Positions 9,736 to 22,201 are shown, numbered from the stretch's first letter. The stretch is 64,000 nt of DNA from Sclerodactyla briareus (GCA_026419785.1 JAODTK010003732.1:186001-250000), one strand, 5' to 3'. Notes: generated by a model from the sequence alone, not told the origin. Numbers and translations are program-made.

Positions 9736-12175
9736 CTTTGCTGTGTACATTCGAATCTTCTTCGTCTATAGTCATGCATACTGCCATTTCATTTCATTTG
9801 TTTCTTCACTTAATGACGAATAAAATACACAACACGAACAAGAAAATTCAATGAGTGAAAGGAAGTGATCTAGAAACCCTTGTTGGCTTATCTAAGTATG
9901 TCACTTCCAGCTGAAAATGAGTACGAAATTGAATAGTGTACACAGATAACAAATGTTGAAATATTAATGAAGTAGAACTAACCACTACCCCACTGAAACC
10001 CCGGTGGTGAACTTTTAACCTTACCATACAGCAACCACTAACGCTACCCACCCCACCCCACCCTTACTCTCATCATGTATATAGGATCATACCATTCACT
10101 ACAAAGGCTATACTAAGATTGATATGACTTTTTTAGGCATTTGATAAGTAAACATGCTTTCGAAACAAAGTGATGGTTTTGCAGAACTTTATGTCATTAG
10201 GCAAATAATTTGATCCACACTCGAGATGACTTATGTCTGAGGCTGCTTCCATAATGTGAATAATGTTATATATCTGCAGTATGTCTGGTATTGTTCTGAT
10301 GTTCAATATTATTATGCGTATAAAATGAATGAATTTAAATTTAAGAGCCTATTTTGACACCTGTAGATTAAAACAGAAAGTATTAAGGGATATCAAATCA
10401 TGTTATCTTGTATCCTGAGGATATTAAGCTTAGAATATCGGCGACGATTCCCGGACAACCTCCACCCGGACAATTCCCACCCGGACAAACGTGACCCTAA
10501 CTTTAGTCTCTAACTTAATTCTGATCACACAAAAAAACAATCCGTTGAGGGGGAATTGGCGGGTGGAATTGCCTGAGTGAGACATGCTGGTTTCTCCGGT
10601 CTGCCATAAGAATTGAACGAATGGCAAGATTTCGCACTAAAGAAAAGGGCCTATTGTTGATATGTTACTGAACGCGCAGGGCATATTCACAAATGACAAA
10701 TATCACATTGTTTTCTCTGTCGACGTCAGCAAGTCGCAGTCTCTCGAAAGTAGTAGTATGGAATTTCTCCGGATGGAAATCAAAAATGCTGCAAGGGCGA
10801 CGAAGTATATTCCCGTTTTCAATGTTGTGTAAATTTAGGGCTGCGGAGTTAACAAAAGAAGTATGTCAATAATGTGAGGGGTCAAATTCAAGAACAACGG
10901 GAACAGGAAAGCATAGCCCAGTGAGTGATCCTTCCGAGGTTCACTAATTCATTTTCGTAGGATGGCGTACTACGTGGAACGTGTGACGGCGGCACCATCA
11001 AATCCGTCGCCCCCCCCCCCCCCCCCTCGCCCCGCCACTGAGAATTTGAGTGTTCTTTTTTTCATGTGTGGGAAAAAATAAAGAATCCTCTCACATACGA
11101 GTTACTGTTGAGCCTAGTGACTCGAAGAGGGTAATATTTTGACACATGATTCATCAGTATTCTGAAAAAATATCGCACTACGCGCGGCTAAGTGTTTCGC
11201 GGCGTCCCCATGTTACAGCCATAAGCGGTTTACTAGGCACGCGAATGCTGCTTGGCGAACGGCGAATCGGCGGAACGACAGGCGATTCCCCAGGAAGGCA
11301 AATCGCGTTGTCGCGTGTTGCCCGGGTTTTACGGCACGTGAATCGCGACTCGCGAAATAAAATCGCTGGGGAACACCGAACTAGATGAGCGGCTATTTAG
11401 CGCTATCCAGCGCTGAAACAAACAAGAAAACATGGCGCTCGTAAGCAACATCAATAGGCAAGATGTCATTATTGCCACAGGATATACCTCCTCACTTGAA
11501 GAAGAGAAATACAGAGGAGACGCAGTTCACCCAATTGGCTACGACTCATAGGCTAGGGCCTATAGGGCTATGGGGCTGTATGTCCCTGGAGCAGTTCCCA
11601 AGAAATTAAAGTATGATTAATATATAATCAGTTTCTATCAAAACATTTTGCCTTATTCGCTTAAGGGGAAAATTATGCTACAATACACGATAGTAAGGGA
11701 GAATGCGCCTTAAACTGTCGGACGAACCATAAAACTGAATCAAGTGGCAAAACTAAAATAATAGGGATCAAACTACATGGAAAGAAACTGTTCAATCTAC
11801 CGACGGAGTATACTGAAACCTTTTACCCGTTTCAAACTGTTCAAGGACTGCCCCTTGGTCATAATGGGCATACAAAAACTGTCTAACTCGGATTCTGACT
11901 GGCGGACGAGAACAGTGAGGTGCCTATTCAGTATGGAAAAAAAAAACACGTTGAAACCCAAGAACCGGCAACCCTTGAACCATAACAAAGAACACACAAT
12001 CGACTCTGTTATCATACAAGCAGAAATTTGAAGTTTGTGCCACTCAACTGACGGACCCTGCCCTTTCAAATTTATTCTGAATTGATATATCCATATGCAT
12101 GGTCCAAGGATAGATGGTCGATCCACCACGATGAACGGTATCATGTTCCCGGGGTCGAGACATCCGGTTGGCAGG
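9736..12175. other. Non-coding stretch with minor repeats
   Basis: Contains a small tandem run of CCGGACAA..CACC units (about 17 bp) near 10450-10492, a run of 17 C at 11010-11026, and a CG-rich segment at 11180-11400 with repeated GGCGAATCG/CGATTCCCC pieces. A 170-codon minus-strand frame (11797-12309) partly reads the SINE at 12.2 kb backwards, so I do not call it a gene. Confidence 0.45.
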
Positions 12176-12350
12176 TGGCTCCATAGCTCAATTGATAGGG
12201 CACTTGCACGTAAGGCAAGAGGTGCGTGGTTCCAATCCAGTGGGTCCATGAGCTTTTCATCACCAGGTTCCCGACCTTCCTGCCTGTCTATATTCACCAA
12301 TTGCCACAACAGGTTCTCACTTATGCTTCTCCAATTTTATATACATATGT
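12176..12350 (+). repeat. tRNA-derived SINE, copy 1
   Basis: The head looks like a tRNA gene: an A-box-like TAGCTCAATTGATAGGGC near 12185 and a B-box-like GGTTCCAATCC near 12231, one base off the consensus GGTTCGANTCC. Paired arms are only partly preserved, so it is not a functional tRNA. The body continues with GAGCTTTTCATCACCAGG and CCCGACCTTCCTG, which also follows the tRNA-like head at 20.9 kb, so the two are copies of one SINE family. Confidence 0.75.
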
Positions 12351-14799
12351 GAGTCATATGTAAATCATTTCATTCGCAAAACAAGAAGAATGAAACGAAA
12401 GAACGACTGACTAATCCGTCATCAACTTTAGGAAGCAGGATGGCAACTGAATGAAACGCAAACGCACACACCCGTGCACACTCGCACACACACAAACGGA
12501 CACCTTTTCGAGTACACCTCGTTGCGGGACCACCTACACCCATGGTACCCCACTATAAAGGTACTCCTCAGTGAATAGTTCTCAGCCACCACAATATCCC
12601 CATCGAAACCGTTGTTATGGCAACAGCAGCAACAGAAATAAGGTGAAATGGCAAACTTGACTACAATATCTCTTTCGGCCCATCGGGACGGATGAGATAA
12701 CAATGCAAATGTTTCCGTGTTTTCAATGGCCTAAATCAGAGCGTACTGTCTCGCGAATGTTTTCTAATCATGCGAATCCACACGATGTACGTAGCGCTCT
12801 CGATACAGCACAAAAAGGAAGCGCAGATCGATCCACGACCAGCCATAGAAATTGCGGTGCAATGTGGTATAGTTTTGGTGCATGGGATACTTCAGGGGGC
12901 AGTTTCGTGTTAGCATGTATTGGAAAACTTGTAAATTTCAATTATCTTCCTCATTCTCTGTGCATATTCTCTAAAAAATATAGTATGTTGACCCCGATAA
13001 TTTTTTACATCTTTATCGTGACAAATCTGACGGAAATGTGTTATTTCTTGCCCGAAAAAATCAATTTCATCCGATGAAATTCCTATGAGTCGGCCTTCCA
13101 CAGATTGCCTATTTTGTCCCCTGGGTTAGACCACAATGCATTGCTAGAGGCTGTTTGCGAAAAGGTCTATTACAACGTTGTAGGCCAACACGTAGTCAAG
13201 AAAGAACGGAACGATAATTGTGTCTGATCAGAAACAGGGATTTCCGCTCTGCCTGACTCCCGGAAATTGCGTACTAGTGTTCGACGCTCTCAAGTCTTAT
13301 GTGCCCACCGGAAATCGATCTCGGCTGATTTGAATAATATCCCGGAGCAACTGGTAATTGAATCGGCCACAATTTGGAACAGTGGAACAAAACGGTGGAG
13401 CAAAAGAACAAACACCGTGCATGGAGACTCCGGCGATTCCGTCGGCGGCCGAGTAATTATGACTGAGCGAGAGAATGGAGATCTTTACATGCCTTACGAC
13501 TATTTCTGAGCTTTCTGACATGGTGTATATTGAAACAAAGAGGTAGGAATGGTTTATCAAATAGTGGCGAGATATGAAAGAGAGGCTATTCGAGGATGTT
13601 GTCGTTTGTTATCACTGTGAGAGGAAGAATGGGTTCCCGCCCGGGCCCATTCATGGAGTGGGAACAGGCCCCTACCTCATGCTTCGAATAATTTCATTTT
13701 TAGTATTGAACGAATTAATCCATTTTGATGTCAAGCGTTCTAAACAATGCCCTTCAACATCACTATCGATCTAATATTTAGCTCTGGTCTGGTGAGCGCG
13801 TAGAAAGAAATGAGATTCGTTCTCAGAGACACGGGCATCATGTTCAAATGTTCTTATTACGGAGGTTATTTCTTTAATATAATATTTAAACCTGTGGAAA
13901 TATTAAGAGGTTACCGAAATAAATATATACATGAGAGAAAATGTTGTAATCGAGCATTACAAAGATATTTTTTCTTAACAATAATTTGATAATTATACTA
14001 CCCCGCTTATTAACATTGTTTGTTCTCGTTTGTTTCTGTGAAGCGCTTAGACCGTCTGTATATTAAACGCTCTTTAAATTTAAATGTGTGATATTATTAT
14101 AAGAGTCATTATTAATTATGATTAGTCGTAGTAATTTATTAATACTGTCCCTTGTTTTCTTTCTTCGTATGTTCTGTACGTTTTCTACTCTGATGCGCCT
14201 CTCTGGATTTTTTACGACACCTCCTTCCACTTCACTGTACTATTCGCTTATGTTTATCATTAATGTTTACAATGTGTTTGTTATGTGCATTTGTGGGGAA
14301 AACAAAAGCAAATAAATGACATGGAAGGAGTGGGAAGGCTAATAAACCTGACAGGGCTCTGAATCGTTGATACAAAATGAAGAATTCCAGTAGCATGAAA
14401 CGGAGGATGAGAAGTGTATGGTTGTGAGATTACGACAGTCAAACTCGTTCGAGCGGAGACCGGGCATACACATACCGATGAAGTATTCTGTATGTCACTG
14501 CATGTAACAAACGATTCATTACTGAGACCTGAATAAAGATATTTCGAAGATTTTGGCGAGTTTATGGCGGCTCTCGCTTCGTTCCGGCCGTGTTGCTCAA
14601 ACAACGTGGAACTCTGTAATAGTGAATTGAAATAATTCATGCTTGAAAATCCCAATTCAGCCTTGATTGTGTCCTCTTACCAAGCACGAAGTACTCATAT
14701 GTCGTCATATTATGGTATGATGATCACAAGAAGTATAATTTTAAAAAATCCGATGAAATGAAAGTATAGGTCTAATTCGTAATTTCGTGGGATAGGTCC
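12351..14799. other. Non-coding stretch, nothing recognised
   Basis: Several 60-124 codon frames occur on both strands (for example 12703-13077, 13267-13509 and 14281-14655), but none shows a motif or splice context I recognise and they overlap each other on opposite strands. Confidence 0.4.
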
Positions 14800-15000
14800 C
14801 TGCGGCCGTTTTTTTTTTTTTTTAATCCGCGGACTGATCACAATTTTCTACGAGAATAGAATGATTCGAGTGCTGCCATTTTTTACGGAAGCTTTCCGTT
14901 ATCGAACGATGACCTTCATTTTCAATATCATTGATGCTCATTTTCTCAAATATTCCAAAGGATGAATGGAACATTTAAGTGTCGGGTTCCGAAATCGTCT
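14800..15000 (+). repeat. Dispersed repeat, copy 1 (partner at 20.3 kb)
   Basis: Shares with 20310-20505 the order TGCGGCCG, a T-rich run, CGAGAATAGAA.TGATT, TTCA..TCAATATCATTGATGCT and a final TATT.C.AA.G..TGAAT. The orientation is the same. Function unknown; probably a transposon fragment. Confidence 0.6.
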
Positions 15001-15419
15001 TGAAGCACCCGGCGAATAATGAAGGTCCCGTTTATCATGACGTCAAGCCAAAAATAGTCTCGTAAATATCGAAACTAATTTTACAACCGTCAGTGATAGC
15101 ATTGTGGACCGGATTTTGTCATATCGTGAGATCATGCGAACGGGTCGCCGTCGCTTTGGGCTAGTTTGTTGCTACCAGACGACACTGCCTTGGCAAAGAC
15201 TTTTGTGGCTTCGGTGTTTACACGTAGTGCAGTATACAAGAAATACCTAGACATCGCCTGGCGGGAAAACCGCCAACGTGTATATCCCCACTTTCGATCA
15301 ATCAGAGGGTGACATTGTTTTATCAGAAGGGATTCATGACCCAGAGAAGTGGGAGGTTGGTACTTGGTTCCAATGCACCCACCTGCTCCGAAATAATCAA
15401 ATCTGCAGCAAATCAGTTC
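15001..15419. other. Non-coding stretch, nothing recognised
   Basis: No gene or repeat structure recognised. It leads into the tandem array that follows. Confidence 0.4.
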
Positions 15420-16010
15420 TGTCAGAAATTCGAAATGGCAGTTGGTTGGCGTCCTATGGGAAAAATATGGTCTGAAAATCGTTTTGTTCCGAAACTTGCA
15501 AAATGGAGGAAATCATTACGGACAAGCTTTAAAAAGCCGCGGGTTGGGTCGTATGGGGCAGAAATCAAAGTTGGTCTCAAAACAATCGCCACCATTCGAA
15601 ACACGCAAAATCATCTAAATTTGCGCAACAAAATTTCAAAATGGCCGTCAGGGTGTCGTTTGTTATGGGGCGAAAACAAAAGTTGGTCTCAAAATGATCG
15701 CCATGCTTCAAAATGCGCCCAACTCTCCTGCAGGATGACCGCCGTCAGGGGGGTCGGGCGACGCTCACGGTTTCACTCTTCAAACTTGGTCATTATATAA
15801 AATAAAAACCAATGTCGAATTGCGCTGAAAAGCTAATTTCGCAAAATTTCAAAATGGCCGCCGGGTGGGGTCGGATGGGGCGAAAACAAAAGTTGGTACG
15901 ATCGCCACGCTTCCAAACGTGGAATCAGCGAAAAGTCAGTTCAGCAAAAGAAGAAAAAATCGGAATGGCCGCTGTCAGAGCTATCGGGTCGACGCCCACT
16001 TTTTGACCCA
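15420..16010 (+). repeat. Diverged tandem array, unit about 100-111 bp
   Basis: Each unit carries AAAATGGC, a G-rich TGGG..G.ATGGGGC segment and AAAACAAAAGTTGGT followed by ATCGCCA. The ATGGG landmark occurs near 15456, 15556, 15667 and 15875, consistent with five or six units, one or two heavily decayed. A 163-codon frame (15309-15800) reads through it and is a by-product of the repeat. Confidence 0.7.
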
Positions 16011-16595
16011 TCAAGATTTTCATCAGACAATCACGTGTGCAAAGTTTCATATTGATCGACAAGGCACAGGGAGTTAGGGACGAAACACATACGAACACTA
16101 TTCAATTCAGTTTGTTGACAACACAGTGGCCACCGCCGGGTGTGCACGGGACACCACATTCGAACTCAATCGAGATTACGTAGGATGAACATGTGTGCAA
16201 GGTTTCGTGTCAATCGGAAATTGCGTTAGAGAGTTAATTGCGTTAACACGAAATCTCCGGCGGCGCGGGCGCGAGACGGAGACCAAACCATAATAACCCC
16301 GAAATGGAATTAACTACATCGTGTTTGTAGTGATTGAAGGCAGTTCTGCTGACCCCGTAGATCCCATTTGGAAAACCTGGAAAAGTAACCCGCGTTGTTC
16401 CAATCATACCCAGTCGGTCAAACACTCCTTCAGCTACACGCCTCACCAATCAATATAGTTATTGCCTGTTCGCCTGCTTGCCATAATTATTTTCGAGTAC
16501 CCCACTCTGCAAGCTCATGTGGACTCTATAAGAGAGGGGGCAATGATCGCGAGGAAAGGAAAGCGTCAAGCAAAAATCTAATCAAATTCGATTTA
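16011..16595. other. Non-coding stretch
   Basis: Contains two GTGTGCAA.GTTTC segments (near 16036 and 16194), each followed by AT.GATCG/AATCGG-like sequence, likely parts of another old repeat. No coding frame is convincing. Confidence 0.4.
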
Positions 16596-16740
16596 TAATG
16601 ATGAACGGCATCTCGGAGCAATAGTTTATATAACTGTATAAAATAAAATAAAAGTCACCGAATAGGTCACTGATTCCGCGACGTGCGGAAATTAGGGCGA
16701 AGGATGTTTGGAATAACGATGGTTTACCTTGAAGAGTCGT
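16596..16740 (+). repeat. Repeat unit related to 18.1-18.4 kb
   Basis: Shares ATAATGATGAA, TATAACTGTATAAAA, a TAGGTCAC..TTCCGCGACG segment and GATGGTTTACCTTG with the two units at 18107-18260 and 18282-18370. Confidence 0.5.
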
Positions 16741-17184
16741 AAACAGAGAATACCAGCTTGTGTGACTGATCTGAAATATATTAGTTCGTTTCCATCGTAT
16801 CAGCAACCTGGACGGATAGGCGTAATAGCCAAATTTGATTGAGGGCTGGAAGAGCTCCCGGAATATCTAATATGAAGTGTCTGGTGTTCACCTCGCGGAC
16901 CATCTCTAGTTAAACGGGAAGGCAGGGCGGTGATGGGGAGGGGCATGGGGGTATAGTGTCCATTTTACGGGCACCAGGGTAGGCCCAGCCGACGTCATGG
17001 GCCACCATACCGTTTTCAATCAAGATCTTCCAATTGTTAGGATCCGTATTTTTCCAACCATTTTTACTAGAGGTGCTAGTTGCCCTGAATTCGTCCGGAT
17101 ACCCGGAAAAAAAAAATCGACAGAAATTTCGATCCGGGGGATATACCCCTTTTTCTCTCCCATTACGCCTATGGCTGGACTACC

Positions 17185-17390
17185 CAAGGCGGTTTTTAGG
17201 CTCGGCTAGTTTTCAGTGATGATAAAAGTGAAAATACGGTTTCACTGGGAATCCCAAATAAACAACAACCGTTATAGGCCAACCCGAGGCGGTTTTAAGA
17301 TTGACCACTGTTCGGTGATATTGATTATTTGAAAAAAAAAAAACTGTTCTAATGAGAAATGCAGGGAAGTGGCAACAGCCCGTCATTCAT
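17185..17390 (+). repeat. Two-unit tandem repeat of about 100 bp
   Basis: Two neighbouring segments share AGGCGGTTTT.AG, a CAGTGAT/CGGTGAT block and a .ACTG..AATG/GGAAT end. GGCGGTTTT starts near 17188 and 17288. Both units are diverged. Confidence 0.45.
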
Positions 17391-18106
17391 CTTAAAAATG
17401 GTTTAAGCATCATTTTCTAGTTTCTAGTTCACTAGTCAGAGGTGCCAATTCCAGTTGGTGGGTAGTACTCGACTCTTAGATTCTGGCTCCGTCAACAAAC
17501 ATCGTGGTAATCAACAATTTGCAGGGACGGTGAGGGCACTATTCGGCAGTTCAAGAGTGATAATATAGCCACTGTATGTAGATTTCGCCGGTAAAAATAA
17601 AATGATAGCGTATAGACAGGGTACGATAGAGGACAATGATCGGTCATCGAGTTATGACCAATGAAATCAGATCTATATACATACAGACAGAGAGAAAAAA
17701 GAAATCCTGGATTCAAGATACAAAATGAGATGCACATACAATTAAACAAAAATAGTATGGCGCGTCAGTACCAGGGGTTATCATTTAAATAGTGTATTGG
17801 GCAATCATGAGAGCTTTCAATTCAAGTTTGAATGTAGCAAGAGCCAGTGACATCTTGATCCATTAGGAAGATCTCTCCACGTTTTGAAACCGTAGATGTC
17901 AAGTGGCAACAAAAGGTAGAATAGAAGGTTCCTCCGATGTCCTTTTGGAATAGGAGCCGAAAAAACATACCACACGGATCGAATTTACCGGTATATTACA
18001 GTTTGGCATGCATCCATAATTTATGTCTCAAACTCCATTCGATTATTAGGTGGATGAAAACGAGCCGTTCAGCAGCGACCAGAGTTACATTCAATTAAAA
18101 TCGATT
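17391..18106. other. Non-coding stretch, nothing recognised
   Basis: The minus-strand frame 17492-17749 and others are unconvincing. No repeat structure was recognised. Confidence 0.4.
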
Positions 18107-18370
18107 CATAATGATAAGCCTCCTGCATCCCCGAAAAATGTTGATATAACTGTATAACATTACATAAGTGTAGGCCCAGATTACGCCACGCGGAAGAAAA
18201 CGAAATAAGATGTATTATGAATATGATGCTTTGCCTTGGATCGATTCATTAATAGAAAGTGAAATGGTTAAAGAAAAAAACAAATACATTGTAGGTCACA
18301 GATGACGCCACGCGGGGAAAAATCTAATAAGATGTATTATTATGATTATGATGCTTTCCTTTGATAATTG
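18107..18370 (+). repeat. Two tandem units of the 16.6-kb repeat family
   Basis: Both units contain TAGG.C.CAGAT.ACGCCACGCGG, AATAAGATGTATTAT and GATGCTTT.C.TT. They start near 18107 and 18282, about 175 bp apart, and match the single unit at 16596-16740. Confidence 0.6.
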
Positions 18371-18480
18371 CAAAAACCGGGAAGCAGATGCGAATTATAG
18401 ACATGTCTTGGGATCGTTTTCGGTTATGTCAGCTGAAGATTGCGTAACCTCGCCTAACGATTTTTCATCAGACTGATACA

Positions 18481-18632
18481 CGCCGTGGCGTACCCCGGAG
18501 GGGGGTCAAACCCCCACACGGACCAAGTGAATCATTTGAATTTGTAACGCAAAAACTTTTTTTTTGCAGTTCAGTAGAGGTTTCGCAGCTGTTTTTAAGC
18601 AAAAATTGCCAGCAGAGGTGGTCTAGGGGCTC
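18481..18632 (+). mobile_element. Fragment of an inverted-terminal MITE (family of 29.3 kb)
   Basis: Begins CCGTGGCGTACCCC followed by a G-run, TCAAACCCCCA, CCAAGTGAATCA and TTTTTGCAGTTCAGTAGA. The same order is seen, reversed, at the right end of the element at 29325-29605. The opposite terminus is missing here, so this copy is truncated. Confidence 0.6.
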
Positions 18633-18635
18633 ATG

Positions 18636-19030
18636 AAGTGTAATTAATATAAGAATAGTAATATTTATATGGCGCTCTACAATGAACACCGCGCCTTACA
18701 ATACACAGATAGATAACCAAGAAAGAGAAAACGAAAAAAGGGAATTACAAGGATAAACCAAACAGGTAGGTCTTAAGAGAACGCTTAAAGGCTGTGATAG
18801 TCGCAGCATCACGAATATAACGAGGAAGAGTGTTCCAAATGCGGGACCAGCGATGAAGAAACGCATCATCACCAGCCTTTATGTGGGGATCGAGGAACAA
18901 AAAGTCTGGCGGTCAGCAGAGGAACGCAAGCTGTAACGGCTTGGGGCTGTAAGCCAAGCAAACAGAAAGGTACACAGGGGCAGTATTCGTCTGGATGAAC
19001 TTATACACAAAGAAAAGGATTTTGAACATA
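18636..19030 (-). mobile_element. 3' end of a CR1/L2-type LINE, reverse transcriptase C-terminus
   Basis: Read on the minus strand, 19030-18745 encodes the C-terminal tail typical of this non-LTR retrotransposon group: FKILFFVYKFI.., then a frame break near 18910, then SRIWNTLPRYIRDA and TAFKRSLKTYLFGLSL, ending in TAA at 18747-18745. The trailing 18744-18636 is a short AT-rich 3' untranslated end. The catalytic part of the enzyme is absent, as expected for a 5'-truncated copy. It does not encode a working protein. Confidence 0.8.
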
Positions 19031-19143
19031 TTCTGTTTTACCAGAGAGGCCCGTGGAGGTGAAGGAAAGAATTCCTAGAGGGGCGGTCCAGCCAATAGGG
19101 AGGGTGTTGAGAAATCATGAGCGCGCAATTCCCTTGAGTTCCG

Positions 19144-19161
19144 CCCCCCCCCCCCCCCCCC
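19144..19161. repeat. Poly-C tract (18 C)
   Basis: An uninterrupted run of C followed by CTCC. Similar tracts occur at 11010-11026 and 22202-22222. Confidence 0.9.
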
Positions 19162-19379
19162 TCCACAAGAAAAAATCTTTCGGTACGCGCCTGGCTATAC
19201 GATTCTCTAAAATTCAGGACGAACAAGGGAGAAGGGGTCCATATGGTAATAAATGGTCATAAATACTAAGTATGCCTGCACTGCTATACCTTCCGAACCG
19301 AGTTACAATACTGAGTGATATCACATAGAAAAACAACAAAAATCGTTCAGCTCAACGCTAAATAGAATTTGAGTGAATA

Positions 19380-19682
19380 TCAAAACTTAGGGAAAGACAA
19401 TGCCGCATCGGATGGCTCGGTATCTCGCGTATCAGGGCATTCATCAATGGGACAGGGTATTTCAGCCGTATTGATGGAGTGTCTTTTTTTCAGTCCTAAA
19501 TGCCCAACCGGATCGTTGTAGTGTGGCCGGCCCTTGAGACATGTATTGATTAATTGGCTGTCACGTGTACTTCGTCGACAACAGGTTATCATGTAGGCTT
19601 GTAAAGCATCTATCAGATACATGTCGAATTTGTTTTCTTTTACAAATTTTGTGTAATTTCTCACACAATTCGGGATAGTGTG
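19380..19682 (-). CDS. Candidate coding exon, unassigned cysteine-containing protein
   Basis: A minus-strand frame is open from just after TTAG (a possible acceptor, AG at 19684-19683) to a TGA at 19382-19380, about 100 codons. The reading is protein-like: NCVRNYTKFVKENKFDMYLI, then DALQAYMIT, a CC pair, STRDSQLINTCL, and a more polar end with PCPIDECPD. The spaced cysteines suggest a secreted or extracellular domain. I do not recognise the family, the acceptor is weak and no partner exon was found. It could be chance. Confidence 0.3.
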   Translation of the reverse strand, partial: HTIPNCVRNYTKFVKENKFDMYLIDALQAYMITCCRRSTRDSQLINTCLKGRPHYNDPVGHLGLKKRHSINTAEIPCPIDECPDTRDTEPSDAALSFPKF

Positions 19683-20309
19683 CTAAGCTACACGTGTTGT
19701 GTGGAATATTACACTACATACATATCAAGGAGTTGGGCATTCGCCATTCCTAATGTCTGCATATAAGCATTCATGCATGCAGTCATAGTTGCATGCGCAC
19801 GGGCTCATAACCCAAGTCCGGGCTCGCGATACGGGGGCACGGACACACATAAGAAAATCTCGACACTGCTCGACGGCATCTTGAATCGCCTTGAATGCAA
19901 ACCAAATTCGCCAATGTTAGTGATGATGCGTTGGGGAAGTTTCGAAAGATTATTCTGCTGATGGCCTAAGACAGCGTTGTGCAAACGTCAAGCAGCCAAA
20001 TGTGCCCGACGGAACTCTGACACCATATCGATAACATATCATAACGCTGCAACTGTTGACAGTTGCACCAACGATAGGTTCTGATTGAAAAAGTCTGATC
20101 GCGTCGTCAAAGTTCCATTCAGCCTTTATTTCATGTCATCTTCTCCAGGCAAGAAAGCTACACCTTACGGTGGTAATCCCTTTATTGACTTGGGATACCA
20201 AGAAACTCTACAATTGAAATAAATTCAGTCGAAACGATAGTGGAGGTAAGAAAGAATTCGCAATCCGTTTGGCGTAGGTATAGGCCTACTTGTGTCGAAA
20301 CATATACAT
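19683..20309. other. Non-coding stretch, nothing recognised
   Basis: Some short inverted ACACAA/TTGTGT pieces lie at 19650-19720. Otherwise no structure was recognised. Confidence 0.4.
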
Positions 20310-20505
20310 TTGTTGCGGCCGGCCTTTTTTCTTTCAATTCGCAGACTACACACCATTCTCTCCGAGAATAGAAATGATTTTGAGTTTTTAATTTTGGACT
20401 GAATTTCTTCTTGTTTTCATGATGTATCACGGTGGCATTCATGTCAATATCATTGATGCTTTGGTCCGAATATTTCGAAAGGCTGAATAGAAATTTAAAA
20501 TAGAA
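20310..20505 (+). repeat. Dispersed repeat, copy 2 (partner at 14.8 kb)
   Basis: See the copy at 14800-15000. The best-conserved part is TGTCAATATCATTGATGCT near 20441 and the CGAGAATAGAAATGATT block near 20361. Confidence 0.6.
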
Positions 20506-20904
20506 GTCGAGATAGGCCTATTACCTACAACCGCCTAATAAATTCATTACGCGCGTTTCGATCCGTCTAGCATCAAGTCTCAATTCACTCCTGAACGGCT
20601 GAAACAGTTCCCACGCATTTCCTGCACTTACCGCCACGCATTTGTCTGTACTCGGCCGCGTAAATTCTAATTAGCGAAACTTTTTTCACTTTCCCTAATG
20701 GAATTGCTAGTTCATGAACCGTATAGTTTTGATTTTTTGTTGAATGGCTAAGCATGTTTGGATTACACAATTATCAAGTGATGACCCAAATGTGGTGTTC
20801 AACCTCTGAACGATGTTTTTATTGTTGTTTTAGACTTGGTGGACTCGAAACCCCAGGGCCCTGAAGTGTGAAATGTATCATGTTTTCATTGGGTTTTGGG
20901 AACC

Positions 20905-21165
20905 ACCAGTGGCTTCGTAGGCCAGTTGATAGTTGGTTCATAACTCAATAAATAGTGCCCATGCACGCGACGCCTGGAGTCCTCGGTTCGAATCCCCCGT
21001 TGAGCCAAGAGCTTTTTTCATCGCTCCAAGATTTCCGACCTTCCTGTTTAGAGGTCTGTACAACGCATATCGCTGACGTGTTTGAACCTGAGCGTACTGC
21101 AATCTGCAACAGTAAAATAATATTATTCAACTGTTTTAATATTTCAAGCACAAGACAGGATTGAC
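20905..21165 (+). repeat. tRNA-derived SINE, copy 2
   Basis: The tRNA-like head has an A-box-like GTAGGCCAGTTGATAG near 20917 and a perfect B-box GGTTCGAATCC near 20983. The stretch between them is longer than in a real tRNA (a duplicated or inserted piece), so it is not functional. The body AAGAGCTTTTTTCATCGCTC and CCGACCTTCCTG matches the SINE at 12.2 kb. Confidence 0.8.
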
Positions 21166-21339
21166 CTATTTGAGGGCCTATGTCCCACCCAGTTATCATC
21201 CAACAAACATAGCCTTCTAGCCTAGGGAGGGTTTTCAATTTATAACGCTTGTATTCTTTCCGTCGTGTAACCTATACCTGATATGTCTCAGTTGTTTTTA
21301 CTCGGGTAAGCAGCTCTACATTTCATCATGTCTCTCCTC

Positions 21340-21402
21340 CTCCGTTCCGTTCGTTCGTTTCGTTCTTGTTCGTTCGTTCGTTCGTTCGTTCCCTTGTTCG
21401 TT
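21340..21402 (+). repeat. (CGTT)n microsatellite
   Basis: Repeated GTTC/CGTT units with a few interruptions on the plus strand. They generate apparent open frames on both strands. Confidence 0.9.
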
Positions 21403-22201
21403 CTTCGACGTTCTGTTCTCAACGTCATTCGTACTTCGAACCGTACATTCATCTGGTTGAAACTTGGTGGGTGGATAGTTTGCCACTGGCAGCTGAATTA
21501 CATTTTTGCATAATGTGATCAATTTTAATTACAACCAATCCAATTATTAATTACCACCCAAGTTGTCTGCCCCACCTTCCATTGAACTCTACGTGAAAAA
21601 GTGGTTTGTTTACATTACTCTCTGGAGCTACAAACGGCCTAGCATGGAATTGGGGGGACTTTAATTTGTCTGTCACCTGAGGTGGCTGGAAACAAGACCT
21701 ATCAGTGTGGGGATCCAAGTGGTGTTTCCACTGTTCGCCTCCTGCTACAGGACAAGGAAGTTGTGCTTGGATACACATATAAAGTTTTGTTTGGGTATAT
21801 ATACTATTTACAAGACCTAGGATGAGTTGGTTGGTTTACTACTTGTTCTGGGCACTGATATAAAATCTTAGGCTATGTGGTAGATATGTTCCAGCAATTC
21901 CAATGTTATGACAGATTCATACAGGTCATTAAATGTGAACAAATAGTTTAATTGAATGGTGAAGAACATGCAGGGTATTCTCCCAGGATTTGCCATCAAG
22001 CAGCTATCAAGACGTTTCGACTTGCGCTTGTTAACAGACATACCCTAACTATGGTTTTATCATTGTGATATGATGACGTCACTATGTCCATGGAATTGGG
22101 CGTTTTTATTAGAGCAGGAGGTTTCTTCTTTTCTATTTTTAACGCATCAGAATATTCCTAATTTATTCTCATCGAAGTACGGTACATCTTGGTCAACCTG
22201 A
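21403..22201. other. Non-coding stretch, nothing recognised
   Basis: No gene, RNA or repeat structure recognised. Confidence 0.4.

Noticed and set aside
11797..12309. 170-codon minus-strand frame
   Set aside because: Part of it is the reverse reading of the tRNA-like head of the SINE at 12.2 kb, and the rest has no motif.
14281..14655. 124-codon minus-strand frame
   Set aside because: No motif, no splice context, and opposed by frames on the other strand.
15309..15800. 163-codon plus-strand frame
   Set aside because: It reads through the tandem array; the apparent repeats in the protein come from the DNA units.
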